A stretch of 64,000 nucleotides of DNA from Sipunculus nudus (Eukaryota; Annelida; Sipuncula; Golfingiida; Sipunculidae): NCBI GenBank assembly GCA_026874595.1, contig CM049322.1:31623340-31687339 (forward strand), in the 5' to 3' direction. Below, in pieces: positions 26,989 through 40,100 of this stretch. A model generated the notes under the pieces. The model saw only the letters and a program-made list of their open reading frames with translations, was not told the DNA's origin and made no database searches. Every line of letters begins with the position of its first letter. Positions within the stretch are counted from its first letter, which is position 1. The position numbers were made by a program, and so were the translations under genes.

Positions 26989-28743
26989 GTATGTGTATAT
27001 GTATATATAACACTTAGGTTAAAATGCAATATGGTCATGTTACTCACAAAGGGATTGTTCATTTGATTTTTTCTCACTTTCTGCTAATACCTTTGAGCTT
27101 ATAACTTATGCTAAACTATATGTCTAGGATACTAGGAGTGTACACTCTACACATAATCTGTATGGTCATGAACTAAACATGTATCCTGTTTGAGCCTAAC
27201 GCGTACATCAGGAGGTGAAATATTACATGGTTATTTATACAGGGGTATTAATCACCGTGTATAAGTTTTTTTTTCCTGAATCGAGTTCATGTCAATTTCT
27301 CAAGTTCTTAGTCGGCACGTACTCAGAAGTAGTTCAAGTAAAGCAATCAATGTTTACCGTATTAGCAGGACATGGCAGGAATGTTTGCATTCCGGGGGGT
27401 CGGATAGCTCCCACTTCAAACATAACAAATCTTACAGCCCCTTTTCATATTTGATAACTGGGTCACAGAATGTCAACATGGAACGGCTGACCTGGTATGG
27501 ATCCACACACCTGTATAAAGTCCTTGTGCTACGCATTAAATAACGGTTATACACGGTCTGCCTAGTTTGCTGCGATATGTTGTCTTTAATTAACTGTGCT
27601 GTGTCACAACTAGCACAGCGCCGCCTACCGTTGATGACGGATATAGATCTTTTTGGTACTTACACGTGGTATTTTTTTGCACTAGCCCGAATTAATCGGG
27701 TTCAACATTATAAGGCCCTGCCATGTATTGAGGCCGATAGCTATACAGTGAGAGTTTCTACAATATAAGCCACGGAATATGCAATTGAACCGTTACATGT
27801 TTCATGGTTTCGGTGGCAAAAAAATTAACTTGGATCAGCATTTTTAAACATTTACTGTCCTTTAATTCAAGATGCTTATCTCATTGGGAGCCACGCTTGC
27901 TCGAGGAACTGAGAGCCAGAATATTGTTTAAAACGGGCCCAGCTTAGAAGTGTGACGTGCTGGCACGGGGTTATAGACCTGTTGACATTAGTTACAAAGG
28001 GTTTCGATGGTGTGTAGTGTGAGGCTTATATTGCAGAAACTCTCACGGTATGGCTATAGGACTCAGTATATGGGAGGGCCTTATAATATTGATTCTGATT
28101 AAATCGGGCTATTTTGGCACATGAAAAAAAAAACAGTTGAAAGGATCTGGAGCGGTGAGGGTTTGGATATGGGCCTAAGTTGAGGTAATGTGTCTACTTG
28201 ATGCAATTAACAAGGCCAGAGCAGATATTTACATAAATATTCAGCGCATACTTCTAACCGACTGGGCATCAGGCAGGTAAAAATAATTCCTGCTTGGATA
28301 TGAATACCTTTCTGCTGTGTTATCTCTTTCTTCATACTCATACAATATAACGTTAACGAAAATGTATAAACTGTTATTAATTTTACATGTTAAGTTGGCC
28401 TGGTATCAGTTTTTGCTATATGAGAGAAATAGTGAGGTTTTATATATCCTAAATCCTCCGCCGATTATATTCTGATAATTAGATCTGCATAACTGGACGC
28501 ATGTGTATGAATTCCGTCAGTGATACAAACGTTATCTACAATTTACATTTATATCATATTTATATAAATATGTTATATAAAATAGAAATTAATATGAAAA
28601 ACCATGATATAATTAGCAACTGTTTGTAAGTTAACTTGAATATGTTATAATACAGCAAAACATGTATGTTGGTTATGTTAAGTAATCAATTTTTTAAACA
28701 ACTAAATATATTTCTTCTGAGAAAGTGATGCTAACACTCAGAA

Positions 28744-28781
28744 TCAGATCATTTTTAGTTCTTCATATGTATTGACTGCCT
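28744..28781 (-). CDS. Receptor exon 16: terminal, YEEL and stop
   Basis: After the acceptor ATTTGCAG, 38 bases complete the last 12 residues, with Y1025 in 'TYEEL', and end in TGA at 28746-28744. It is accepted because the phase-1 frame fits and the whole model then closes exactly. It is short, so it is less certain than the Ig exons. Confidence 0.7.
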
Positions 28782-31700
28782 CTGCAAATAAATCCATATT
28801 CAATTACATTTTTACATGAACCCTGTATACATTGTGAACCAATAAAATACGTTTCTTATAAGACGTTATTTAATTAAATGTGATTTTAGTCATCATTATA
28901 GTTACAATACATTGTTCATTATCAGTGGAAATAATAACCATTTTTGTTTGTTCAAAGAAGGAGGAAACAATGAGTGAGTGACGAAAAGAGTTAATTTACC
29001 TGAACTTTGGCCTTTCTGTCTTGTGTCCTCGTACAACCCCGGTGTTGCCAAACTCTCATATCCTTCAATGCACATGCGGTTATTTTAGAAAAAATGTTAT
29101 TAAACAGGATTTATTACCATTAATATTTGAGGTAAATATTTCAGCAATTTAATTAGTAAGTGGTACAACAATACAATGACCATATAGTGTCTTATGATTT
29201 TTAGAATAATATCATAAGTGAGAGCAAAAATAGTAGAAATTAACCTGAAATGAGATATCGTGTGCATGTTCATGTGCCTCGTCAGTGGATCAAATATGCG
29301 TTTGATTGCATTGTAGTTTGTGAAATAGACAAATATGCATTTTTACTTAAGTTGGAAATTTGAAACTAAAATACACAATAAAAGCGACCCCTGCAAAAAA
29401 AATTACAAAGGTATGCTGTATCGTCTTAATTCTTAATGTTTAGTATGACATCTGAGCTATCAATATTATTATCCAAATATGATAAATTATTATTTGTTAT
29501 CTTTTTTTAAATAACAACCAAGGTTTTAGATTATCTTCTTATGTTCTTAGGAAATACCTTGTTCACACGACTGTTTGTTGTCCTTGCCCTGGCCTTGTAT
29601 AACTTCATACTGCTGGTCAACCATGTCTGCAAGACAACCAGTACATTTTTTCAATACATTCCATTTCCGTCATAAACCCCTTAAACAAACAAGAGACCTA
29701 TGGGTCATGACGCTCAGCTTAATAGAACAGTCTGTATTGTTAAAATTTGAGTGCTATAATACACAAAACATGAGTAACTCGTAAGAAATAGGTCACAGTA
29801 GCCTAATATTGGTATACACCGAGATTTATCATAAATCTATTTTAATATCATGTACGATATTTCTAGATCTAGCTGTTACGATGCGTGGCCTGTGGAAAAC
29901 GGGCCTGCAGTTACTTCAAAAATACAAAATACAATATAGAAATGCGTTAAAATAAAGAAAATGTTGAAGGCACCACCATTCTTCCACAGTTGAATGGGCT
30001 GTCCACAATCAATAAGCTTGCCAAATCTCAGAAAGATCTATGCAATCATAAGTGATATTTTTCTAAAGTTTGAATTCCATATAACTAGTGAAAATATTTA
30101 TATGTTTCAATTGTGTCAGCAACAGTTCTGAAGAATGGGCTACCCGGTTGTTTTTACATGGTAGCAATGTATAGGTACAGATGATGCCCCAATGCTTTAG
30201 CTTTTGGGTCGAGTTCAAACTGTTTTTTTTTCAGCCCAGAGCACTAACCACAAGTCTGTTTTTCTAAGTGCTAAGAACAAATAAAACGAGCAATTAAAAT
30301 ATAGATCACTATGTCCTATTTTGGGCGTGTAAGGAGATTTATTAGGACCTTCCTGGATAACGTAAACAGTTTCTATGTCAATCTGTTACGATTTGTGGCT
30401 TGATAAACATACATCAACAGCTGAAAATGTTAAAATTTTTCATTTGTGTACGCAACAATTTTGAAGAAGTGGCCGGGCCGATATTCTTCAAGTTTCGCAA
30501 ATTTTGGGTCAAGCGGTAACGATTTGTGCCTTGTTAACGGACGGACGGACGACGGACAAAGTGTGATCGCTATAGGTCAGCTGAGCTGAAAACTATGGAC
30601 AATTTCCATTTGTCAGTTAAAACAATTAGCTCCTTTCTAATATCTAAAGAATTATTTCGAATATACCCTGCAATTTCATGATATCATGATGGAGTATCAA
30701 TTAATGTTTCTTTATCATAACGAGTTTCAGCAGTAAAGGAAATTTATATTTGTAAATTGCAAAATCATTACCAGGCGGCGAAGAACATTCTGTGAATTCG
30801 GTTTTTGTCGTTTTGCCTCTATAAGGTCGCCCGCTTGTTTTTGTTTTCTTTCTACAATGAGAACACATTCTAAACAAATATAATGATAAATAGTATAATG
30901 TATGTTATCGTTAACACTAGACGATTATAATGTTATATTATCCATAACTATATTTTATAATTTGGCATTTACAAAATGAATATTTATTTTGCATGTTCTA
31001 TTAAAATACTTTGTTAGACAGGCTTTTAACAAATTTAACACTGAGTCAAAATAATAAAATATTTTCCGCAATATATCATTAACTACATGGAATTTAAACA
31101 TGCATTAATGTTATCCTTGAAAAAATCTTTCATGGTCTGAATGAATGCAAGTAAAGGCAATTAATAATTAAGACCCGGATCAAGTCGATAAAATATTCGT
31201 ATTGAGAACATTGAGTAAAGCAAAAAAAATTAGTGTCTTCAGGTATTGTGTAACTATATTTTTATATTTCATAAGCTTTCCTGAAGCATCATTTTCATTA
31301 TGGTATACAAAACTGTTCTTTATAGCTTTAAATATATAATGAACAAAAATCCCAATCCCACTAGGAATGGAAGACTATCTTTTATAATGTTCATTCCACA
31401 TACATACTGATAACGTTGAATGCACAATATATATCAAATAATTGAAAAAAAATACGAAATATAAATGAGATTTAAGAAACGTATTTTTCTTACCTGATCT
31501 TGTCTTTACAAACTGAGGGATCTCCTGGATTAAAAATATTTTGTGAGTGCATCATATATTACTAACCTTTTAAACTATCATGTTTATTGAAATTGGCAGG
31601 TATGTACGGTTGACAATATGCATAAATGTATGGTTGTACGTAAATGATCGTGTACATATGTTTTATAAAAACAAACCTTTCACACATCCTCTTCTATTTA

Positions 31701-34700
31701 GTATCAAAATGATAAGGCCAAATATCACGCTCGCGGATGAAAAACCACCAACGAATGCTCCAGCAAGGCTTCCACTACTGCCGGACCGACGTTCTATCGG
31801 GTAAACGAAGTAATATAACAGAACGTTGTCAGAAATACAGTATAAGAAAGAAGTGTCATTAATGGTCATATATTCCTGATTAGAGTATTAATTCGTGCTA
31901 AAATGTACACTCAAAATACCCAGACGAAGTCAGTGAAAGCGACGATGAGATTGTTTTTGTTGTGAATTCCAATTTTGTCAAGGTTTCATTATTTTTATAT
32001 TGTTTCTTTTTATCCTATTATGCCAATTATTTTTTTTTATCCTTTTTCTTATTCTCTGAATACCAGCCTATTTTGTCAGCTAGTTTGAGTCTCATATATT
32101 GATTAAGCCAGAAAAAAGGTAAACGTTACCACCTGGAATTATTCTTTATTGTAGGAAGCATAAACAAAATGTTATGATACCTGGATGAGATTCCTGTTTG
32201 AACTCTTGCCTCGAAACAGTTTCGTTTCTGTACAGCAAAACCAACACGAATCGATAATCCTTCTGTGGATCCAAGCCCGTTATAGTATAGTTATCTGTAT
32301 GTGCATCTGGGTTATGGGTAGTGCAGCTTGGAGGCATACACCCTGATGTCTCTCTCTTTTTCCTGTTCGAACCATTTTCCCACTGTTCAATGCGTTGTTC
32401 ATCATAGTTTCCTGATGGGCGACTCCAGCTTAAGTAAGCTACGTGTCCAAGCCTTTCCACTTTAAGAGACGACATATCTAATAATGGTAACCCTGAAAAA
32501 TTTATGACCTGTGCATTATACATACAAACATAAGTTCCATGGGATACATTGCACTGTACAGAATGTAAATGTATGTTACAAAACACCTTGAATATACAGA
32601 GATTCCAGCTGAATTTTCAATGGTAGGATATAAACTTAAGGAAGAGAAAAGTAACTGAAATTGTTTACTTTTATTTATTACGCAGGATGTATATTTATGT
32701 ATTCGATGTTTTATCTCGAAGCGCTTAATATGTTGTTAGTTTAAAGACATTGGCAATAGTGGTTTTGTTTTAAGTCATGATTAATTCAGTATGTGGTCCC
32801 AAAATGTTAATTACTGACGCGTTGTTTAATAGTGGCAATGTAATTTTAAGCAATGACGTTATTCAGAAAGCTGGTCTGAGTAATATTTTGTCAAGCAATC
32901 GCGGGAATATCCATTTAGAGATTTATGGATTTCACATGTTTGTTCAAGGAATTATTATCATACGAGTATGAATGGTCATAAATCATGAGTGGCATCACAT
33001 CAGGCTGGCAACAAACCGCTGTAAAGTTATGATGTTTGGATGTATGCTTGTAATTTCTAAAAGCTTTATAAAGCAATTTGAGATGTTACAGGAAAAATCC
33101 AAAATTATTAAATGTTAATGTGTATCATTATCAGTCTCACCACGTGTTTGAATGGTGACCTCATTGGATGACACATTTGTACCAGCATTATGATCATTAT
33201 GAGCCGTCACTAAAAATTGGTAGGAAGTTGATGATTTCAGGCTAACAATTCTATCCGCTGATGTCTTGCCATATCCTGGATCGGGAATGTTACCCCTGTG
33301 AAGTATGTAATTCCCACCAGGTGTCTCTCTGTAGTGTACACTGAACGTCTGGATGTAACCTCCGTCAGAGTTCGCCGTCCATGACAATAAGACTGAGACT
33401 GGTGTCGAGAAACTGTTACCGCCATCTATAAATGGTGCACCTGGGCCACCTGAAGCAGGTATACAATTCGATTGGGTGTATGTTGCATATGAGAAATCGT
33501 AAGTATCGCTCATGGTCCAAATTGAAAGGACAAGCATTGTTCATGCATATGCATAGCATTCCCTTAAAGTGAATAAATTTATCATTCATAGTTAGCCAAA
33601 TCAATCGTTAACAGAACTGTAGCATCAGCGATGAAACCTAATAAAAGTATTTAACTTAATATCAACTTTTAATATCTTAATATTTTATAAACAAGGCTTT
33701 TACCGTTTCTTCATTATGGTGTGCCATTATGATGTGCAGAAAAAAGTGCATGTAATAAAGTCAACTGAATTTAATGCCTCAATATAATACATCACAACAG
33801 GCACAACTGAGCTTAAGAGAGATTTAAAAAGAAATTTCCATATACTTATTTTGAATCCTCGCCCATAATTTGAATTATAAGCTGCAACAGTTTGGTAACA
33901 TATGTATATATCGTTTATGACTCATGCAGTTTATGTATAGAATTATAATGAGCTTTAATAGATTTGAATTTACGTTTTTCTATAATCAGGTCTATGCTCT
34001 TCAGTTTTATCAAATCTACTCTACTTAACATAAAATTATTATTCATTGTTTCTAAAGTTCACGATTAACCAAAATATGACAGAGAGCTTACTTCGAGAAG
34101 CCACACTGTATATGAAGTTGCTTCCATTCAGGATCCCATTTGATGCATGTACAGAGTAGTTGGCAAATTCTTCAGCTGTTACTTTATATATTGTTAACCT
34201 ACTGGACAATGGAAAATGTATTATCATCGTCTTGCTGTTGTTAAGTAGCTGAATCAGGCTTCCATTTTCAGCAACTCGTCTCCATGCAAAGTCTACACTG
34301 CTAGGAACAGCTGTCACATTCAGAAGCAACGAGACATCTTCACCCAAATTTGTAAACACCTGCTTTCCTGGTGTAGGGTCTGTATTTTTTGGTGCATCTG
34401 AAAATATTTTTTCAATTATTAAAGACAGTTTGCATACAAGAAAAAAATATATGCATAATCGTCTTTCCATATACAATAAAACAAAATAATTTTCAAAACT
34501 TTTTATTAGTTTTATTATTAAAGTATGTTACTAAAATAAGTCTTGTTAGAAAGCTAACAAACATAATGCAATCCAGATCTCTCATGTACAAGCTTGGTGG
34601 GAGCTAAAGACGGATTATATCAGGTCAATCTATCAGGTTCCATACACATAAACTCCATAAAACTCCATTCTAACTGAAGTAAATGTCTACAGCGGGGCAC

Positions 34701-37065
34701 AAAAGACTAATAGAACCTTTGGAAAAGTTGACTTGTCTCGAATGAGTTTTGTTTGATAAACATATAAAAAATACTCAACTTAAATGGAAGTAAATTCAAG
34801 AAAGGGACAAACATTTAAAAAAAATCACTTCTGCAATACATTGGTTACGGTTTGCGCTTTGCTGACAGCAAGACGGACGGACAGCAGACAAAGACCAATT
34901 CTTTTAGCTCATTCTTTTTAGCATGAGAGAAAGCTGAGCTAAAACGTTTGTGATGGATTAATGTAGCAGGGTTAGCATTTCACTCTATAATATTTAGACT
35001 TCCAGGCAAAGAAGTTGTTAAAAACTATCCTTGAATGCAAAACATTTTTAATTAATTAATCAACTGATTCTCCAGTGCATTTTTCAATAAAGAGTTTATT
35101 TTTATTGCTAGTAAAGAAAGTTTTCACATGAGCAGCAAATTGGTTAGTCATAAAGAAAAAAATTAATGTAAGCAACATACCAGTCTCACCATACTCACAA
35201 TGAATAATTACATAGCTCTTGATTTCTTTCTGGCTCACACCGTTTCCTCCCTGACAGGTGTACACACCATCATCAGTATACTCTACAGGATCCATGACCA
35301 GTCTATTATGTGTTCCGCTCACCTGGCCGGGTATATACCTGATTACTCCATGACGTTCATGTTTCCACATGTTAAACTGGATGTTCGGTGGTTCACCCTC
35401 CCCAGAACAACTTATCTGTAACCTATTTAACTCCATCTTCGTTAGGTTTTGTTGCTCAAGTGAAAGTTTCAAATCTACATATAAGAGATTTGTGATTTAA
35501 GGAAACCCTCCAAAGAAAGACATGTTTAGAAACACTTAAATGATGATACTCGAGAAAAGATAGATATATTAAGAATGAAGAGTCTGAATTAAAAAGTGAA
35601 TAATATTTAGCACATTACGATCTCCATACCTACATATGAAAATACATGTACTGATCAATATCGACACGCATGGGCATTAAGTATTATCAAATTACTTGTT
35701 TTGTTTAAATTTTATAAGTCAATATGTTATGGGGAATATTTGTTGAGCTTCATATAGTGGTCTTTGCAATAAACACAGGCCTTTCAAATTAATCTCATTT
35801 ACAACACCTCTAATAACAAGAAACCTTTTGGCCATATTGTTTGGCTGATGTGCTTCACATTACAAGGCACAAAGGCTTCCTGATATTGTAAATATTCATG
35901 CTTGTTTGACTATCAATCTAAATAATACTCTGCATAATATACAAAAGGATTTGTTTTCAGAGCAGCCGCAGCCATGCTGTTTGGATATTTAACTTCAAAA
36001 TACTGTGATTAGTAAGAATGCCAATATGGTCTGGGTAATGTGTTGAATGACCAAGGACAAATTAAAACTATTTTGCGTCTATGTCTCCCTAACCTACATA
36101 GATAAAGAAAAAACGGATGAAATATCCCATGATCAACTGAGTTGAACATGCTGAAATGTCTTCTTTTTAGTTTTAAATTTACTTAAAATAGGCATATATC
36201 TGAAATAAATGTATGTTTCACTGATTAAATAGCCCACCATCTTCAATATATTTCTAAAATTTACTGCCCGAATCACAATACAAGCATATGTATGTGAATG
36301 TGTAAGCGTATGTATATCTTTTAACGCAAACAACAGGGGAATTATCTAACTTTTTAAAATTCTTCCCACTTCTGTAAATTTGAGAAGCGATACATCATGC
36401 CATTCCCACAGAAAATTCCATGACAAAGATTGAGAATTTGATTTCATTACCATTCCATACCATACCATTCCATACCTGCAGAATTCTGAATCATTCAGAA
36501 TCTAGAATTAATGTTGGCTGATTCGTCAAGGCCCTGGCACATCATTGCATAAGTAATCATGAGTATGTCTATGAAATCTTCAAATTGAAAATCAATATTT
36601 CATAATTGCATTGATGTAAGCTTTCTGTGCACTAGATACATTATGCCTATGAAACAGTGAGCTTTATACTTCCCAGATCAGGTAAGATTGCATAGGATGG
36701 CCTAATATCAATAAGTGCACGGATGTCCACCCAAGGCCCGCAAATAACAGGAAATGCCCAGGTGTTGTCAGGATTAGGGGATGTTCAGGTGCAACTTGGC
36801 AGGGACTTGGTTTTGCTAGTTTATAGATCACTGATCATTATTTTTTTTTTTTTGACTTTATAAACTTTTATTGACGTTATAAGCTATTTTTATAACCTAT
36901 TTAAGAATTGAATTTAATTATCTAAAGAGCGTGTCTTGCTTTGCTTTGTCCCTACCATGTTCTATATTGCTAAAAATTTGTAATTTTGTATGGTATTTTA
37001 ATGGATAAATGTAATTTTATAATAGCACTGGTGTTAGATTTCCGGGCATTTTTTTTGTAAAACAT

Positions 37066-37108
<43 letters not shown>

Positions 37109-40100
37109 TATATTAAGAAGGAATTGTCTTTAACAGTTTACATTAGGATCTTTTCACAGGATAAAACTGGTAGTGCAATCTGTAGTGTCTTCCTTTCTGC
37201 TTTCTCAAACAAACCAACAAATCTGTGAAACAAGGCCAACATGCCTTATGCAAATCGGCATACGGCATACGGCAGGTTTAATCCTTTGTTGATCATATAC
37301 TTGACCATTATCAAAGTGAAGTTGAGTATTGTTCAGGTACAGGCACGGTAATTACAGATACATGTGCTGTACAAGTGCTGTACAAGTACTAAACACTTTA
37401 AATTTGAGTAGAAGTACCAAACACATGGACATATACCTCACCAAAGCCAGACGTAGTGTTTGTCAGAAACTAAAATATTCTCATAAGTGAAATATTTCAG
37501 ATATCTCGATGCACAGAGGTGACGTCACACCAAGTTTAGCATGTACAATGAGAAGACACGCCAACTTATGCAAAATATGTTTTCCATCAACTAAAGAGGC
37601 ACAGATGCATGTCACATAAAACAAATGTAGATAGCACCACGAGTCTTGTGTATATAAAGCTAACTCAGATCTGTGAGCATGTATAATTGATATATCATGA
37701 AACGCTTGCATATGCGCCTAAAAGTACATTATTAAGTGACAATTGCAGGAGGCCCCACCAGTCTTGTTTTCAAGAGAGCTGTCCACGATCTATGGGCATG
37801 CAAACTTTCAGGCGAATATATCAAACCACTCATGCGACATGTGCATGATTGTATCATGTACGAGAAAAATATCCAACGTATATGGACATGCACAATTTCA
37901 GGCCGGTACCGAGAACCACTTAAGAAACATTAGCATGAATGTACGATATGCAAAAGCAACTGTACGTAGCGAAATCATTCTAGTACCAAGAAAAACTGTC
38001 ACAATGTATGGACGTGCAAACGTACAGAATGATAGGTCAAACCACAACAGAACACATATGTATATGACACATACAAGGTGGCACCAGTTGTGCATTACAA
38101 AGGAGATTACAAAGTTCCACACATAAACATAGATAACATGATGAAGAATTTCTACCCAACCCATAAAGGATATAAAATTAATGGTTTAGATATAATGGAC
38201 ACCTTGATAAGTAAAAATCGGTGTTCAGTCCAGAAAGGGATGTTCTGCTTTATTTCCGAAATGAATTACAAAACATTGAAGTAGTTTCAGACACGAGTAA
38301 AATGTATGCCTTTCACTAACTAAACGCGTAATTTCAGGTGTGAAACTATAACGGTCTTGATCTGTGCCGAACGAATGGACATCCGATCGACTGGAGGACA
38401 GGATTGATGAAAGTCGTTTTAGCACTGATGACTTACAATCAGCTGAGTTCTGCATTTGTACTCCGAACTCTTTGCTTGAGCCTACACAAAACCAGATCAT
38501 TATTTTGTGATATGTACTTACACTGTACGGTGACCCTGAGTGAGCTGCTGCCAGTAAGCTGTCCATGTTGTCCTGCAGACTCTACAGTTACCTGACACTC
38601 ATATGTGGCAGTATAAGTCTTATCAAGGGGACTAAGAGACCAGGTCGGTCCTGTGTGAGTCCGAGAACCACCCAAATGAATCCACCGGTAATTGTCTGCT
38701 TGAGCAACAGGGTTAGAGGAAGCTGAACACTCAAGAACTGTGGTATCCCCCTCTATAGGCCTCAAATTATCCCCTACAGACACCCTGGGAGAAACTACAA
38801 AAGTGATCATACACTTAATATACTAATCCAATAATGCTAGTTGTCTGCTTTAAAGATTCTGATCACAAGGTAACGGTAAAATTAAAAATATGTTAAAATT
38901 TTGACAAAAAACTATAATTTTGCCCATGAATGAATCTTTATACTTCTTCATATACGTGTTCATATACTTGTAAATGTACTTGATCAAGATATTTTAGCAG
39001 CAGGTACATGTAAGAGTTTTTTTTTCAGTTCTCGTGACTGATACGTTAAACTATGAAATTTTATTGGAATAACAGTAACTTACATTCAACGTTTAACACT
39101 TTCTCTGCCTTCAGTGTCTGGCTGTGTCTGTCAGAGTAACTGTTCTTTACATTACACCGTAATATTCCCTGGTTGTGATCCTTTGTGAAAGACGTGGTAA
39201 ACTGGCTGGAGTCCTGCCCTGCCTGTTGTACATTGTTGATGTACCATTCATATTCATTAGGAGGGTTACCCATGGCAGATCTACAAGTGGCCGTGTATTG
39301 CTGATTCTCTATCCATGGTAGTGCCGCTGACAGCTCCAGTGCAGGGTCGCCTGCCGCATCTGTTGGAAAATAATATTTATTTATATGGGAAGTGTATATA
39401 ATATATTAAAAAATAATAATCTGAAAGAACTTATTTTAATGACGTATGTATAACATGGTAATGAGTGGATGATTAAAAATGATCAGAAACTCGAAAGATG
39501 GCAAAGCAAATATGTTTGATTTCCGTAAGAAATTCTTTGCCAATTAAACAATTCCCAAATAGTTCACAATGTCAATAATTTTACTTTCTAAATCATATTG
39601 GTTAAAATGATATGATCTAAGCAAACTGGAGGCATTGTACGGGAAGAAATTTGTGGACTTACGGAATAGGTGATTGTTATTGGACACCCGATTTCAAAAC
39701 GGAACCCTGATGAAGCATGCCACACATACACATAAATAACATACATGATATTAAATATACTTGAATACATGTATGTCAAAGTTTAAAGCTTCAATAATAC
39801 ATCTTTACACACAATGTCATGTACGATTAATTTGTTAACTGAGGAAAGCAAAGACATATACACATTTTGATACAACTGAAACACAGGTCTTAACTATGGC
39901 ATTTCATATTCACTTATCAGCTTTCCACTGTACAGAACTACATATGAGTAAAAGACTAACATGGTTAATAAATTTGTGACTCCCTAATTTTTTACCACAT
40001 ATAATACTCACAAAGTACATTAAATGTGCGACTTGCCACCTGATCAGGACTGACGACAGGATGTCTGGCTGTACATGTGCACGTCTGTTGATGATAGGCC

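Larger units (their letters stand above)
11771..28743. other. Repeat-rich region between the two receptor genes
   Basis: Nearly 17 kb separates the stop of the full-length receptor from the first exon found for its paralogue. It contains microsatellites, two gypsy integrase fragments, a SINE, family B repeats, a GGACCG-flanked segment and a long hairpin, listed separately. No other coding exon could be supported. The receptor's 3'UTR and the paralogue's promoter must lie here, but no clear polyadenylation signal or core promoter could be assigned. Confidence 0.6.
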
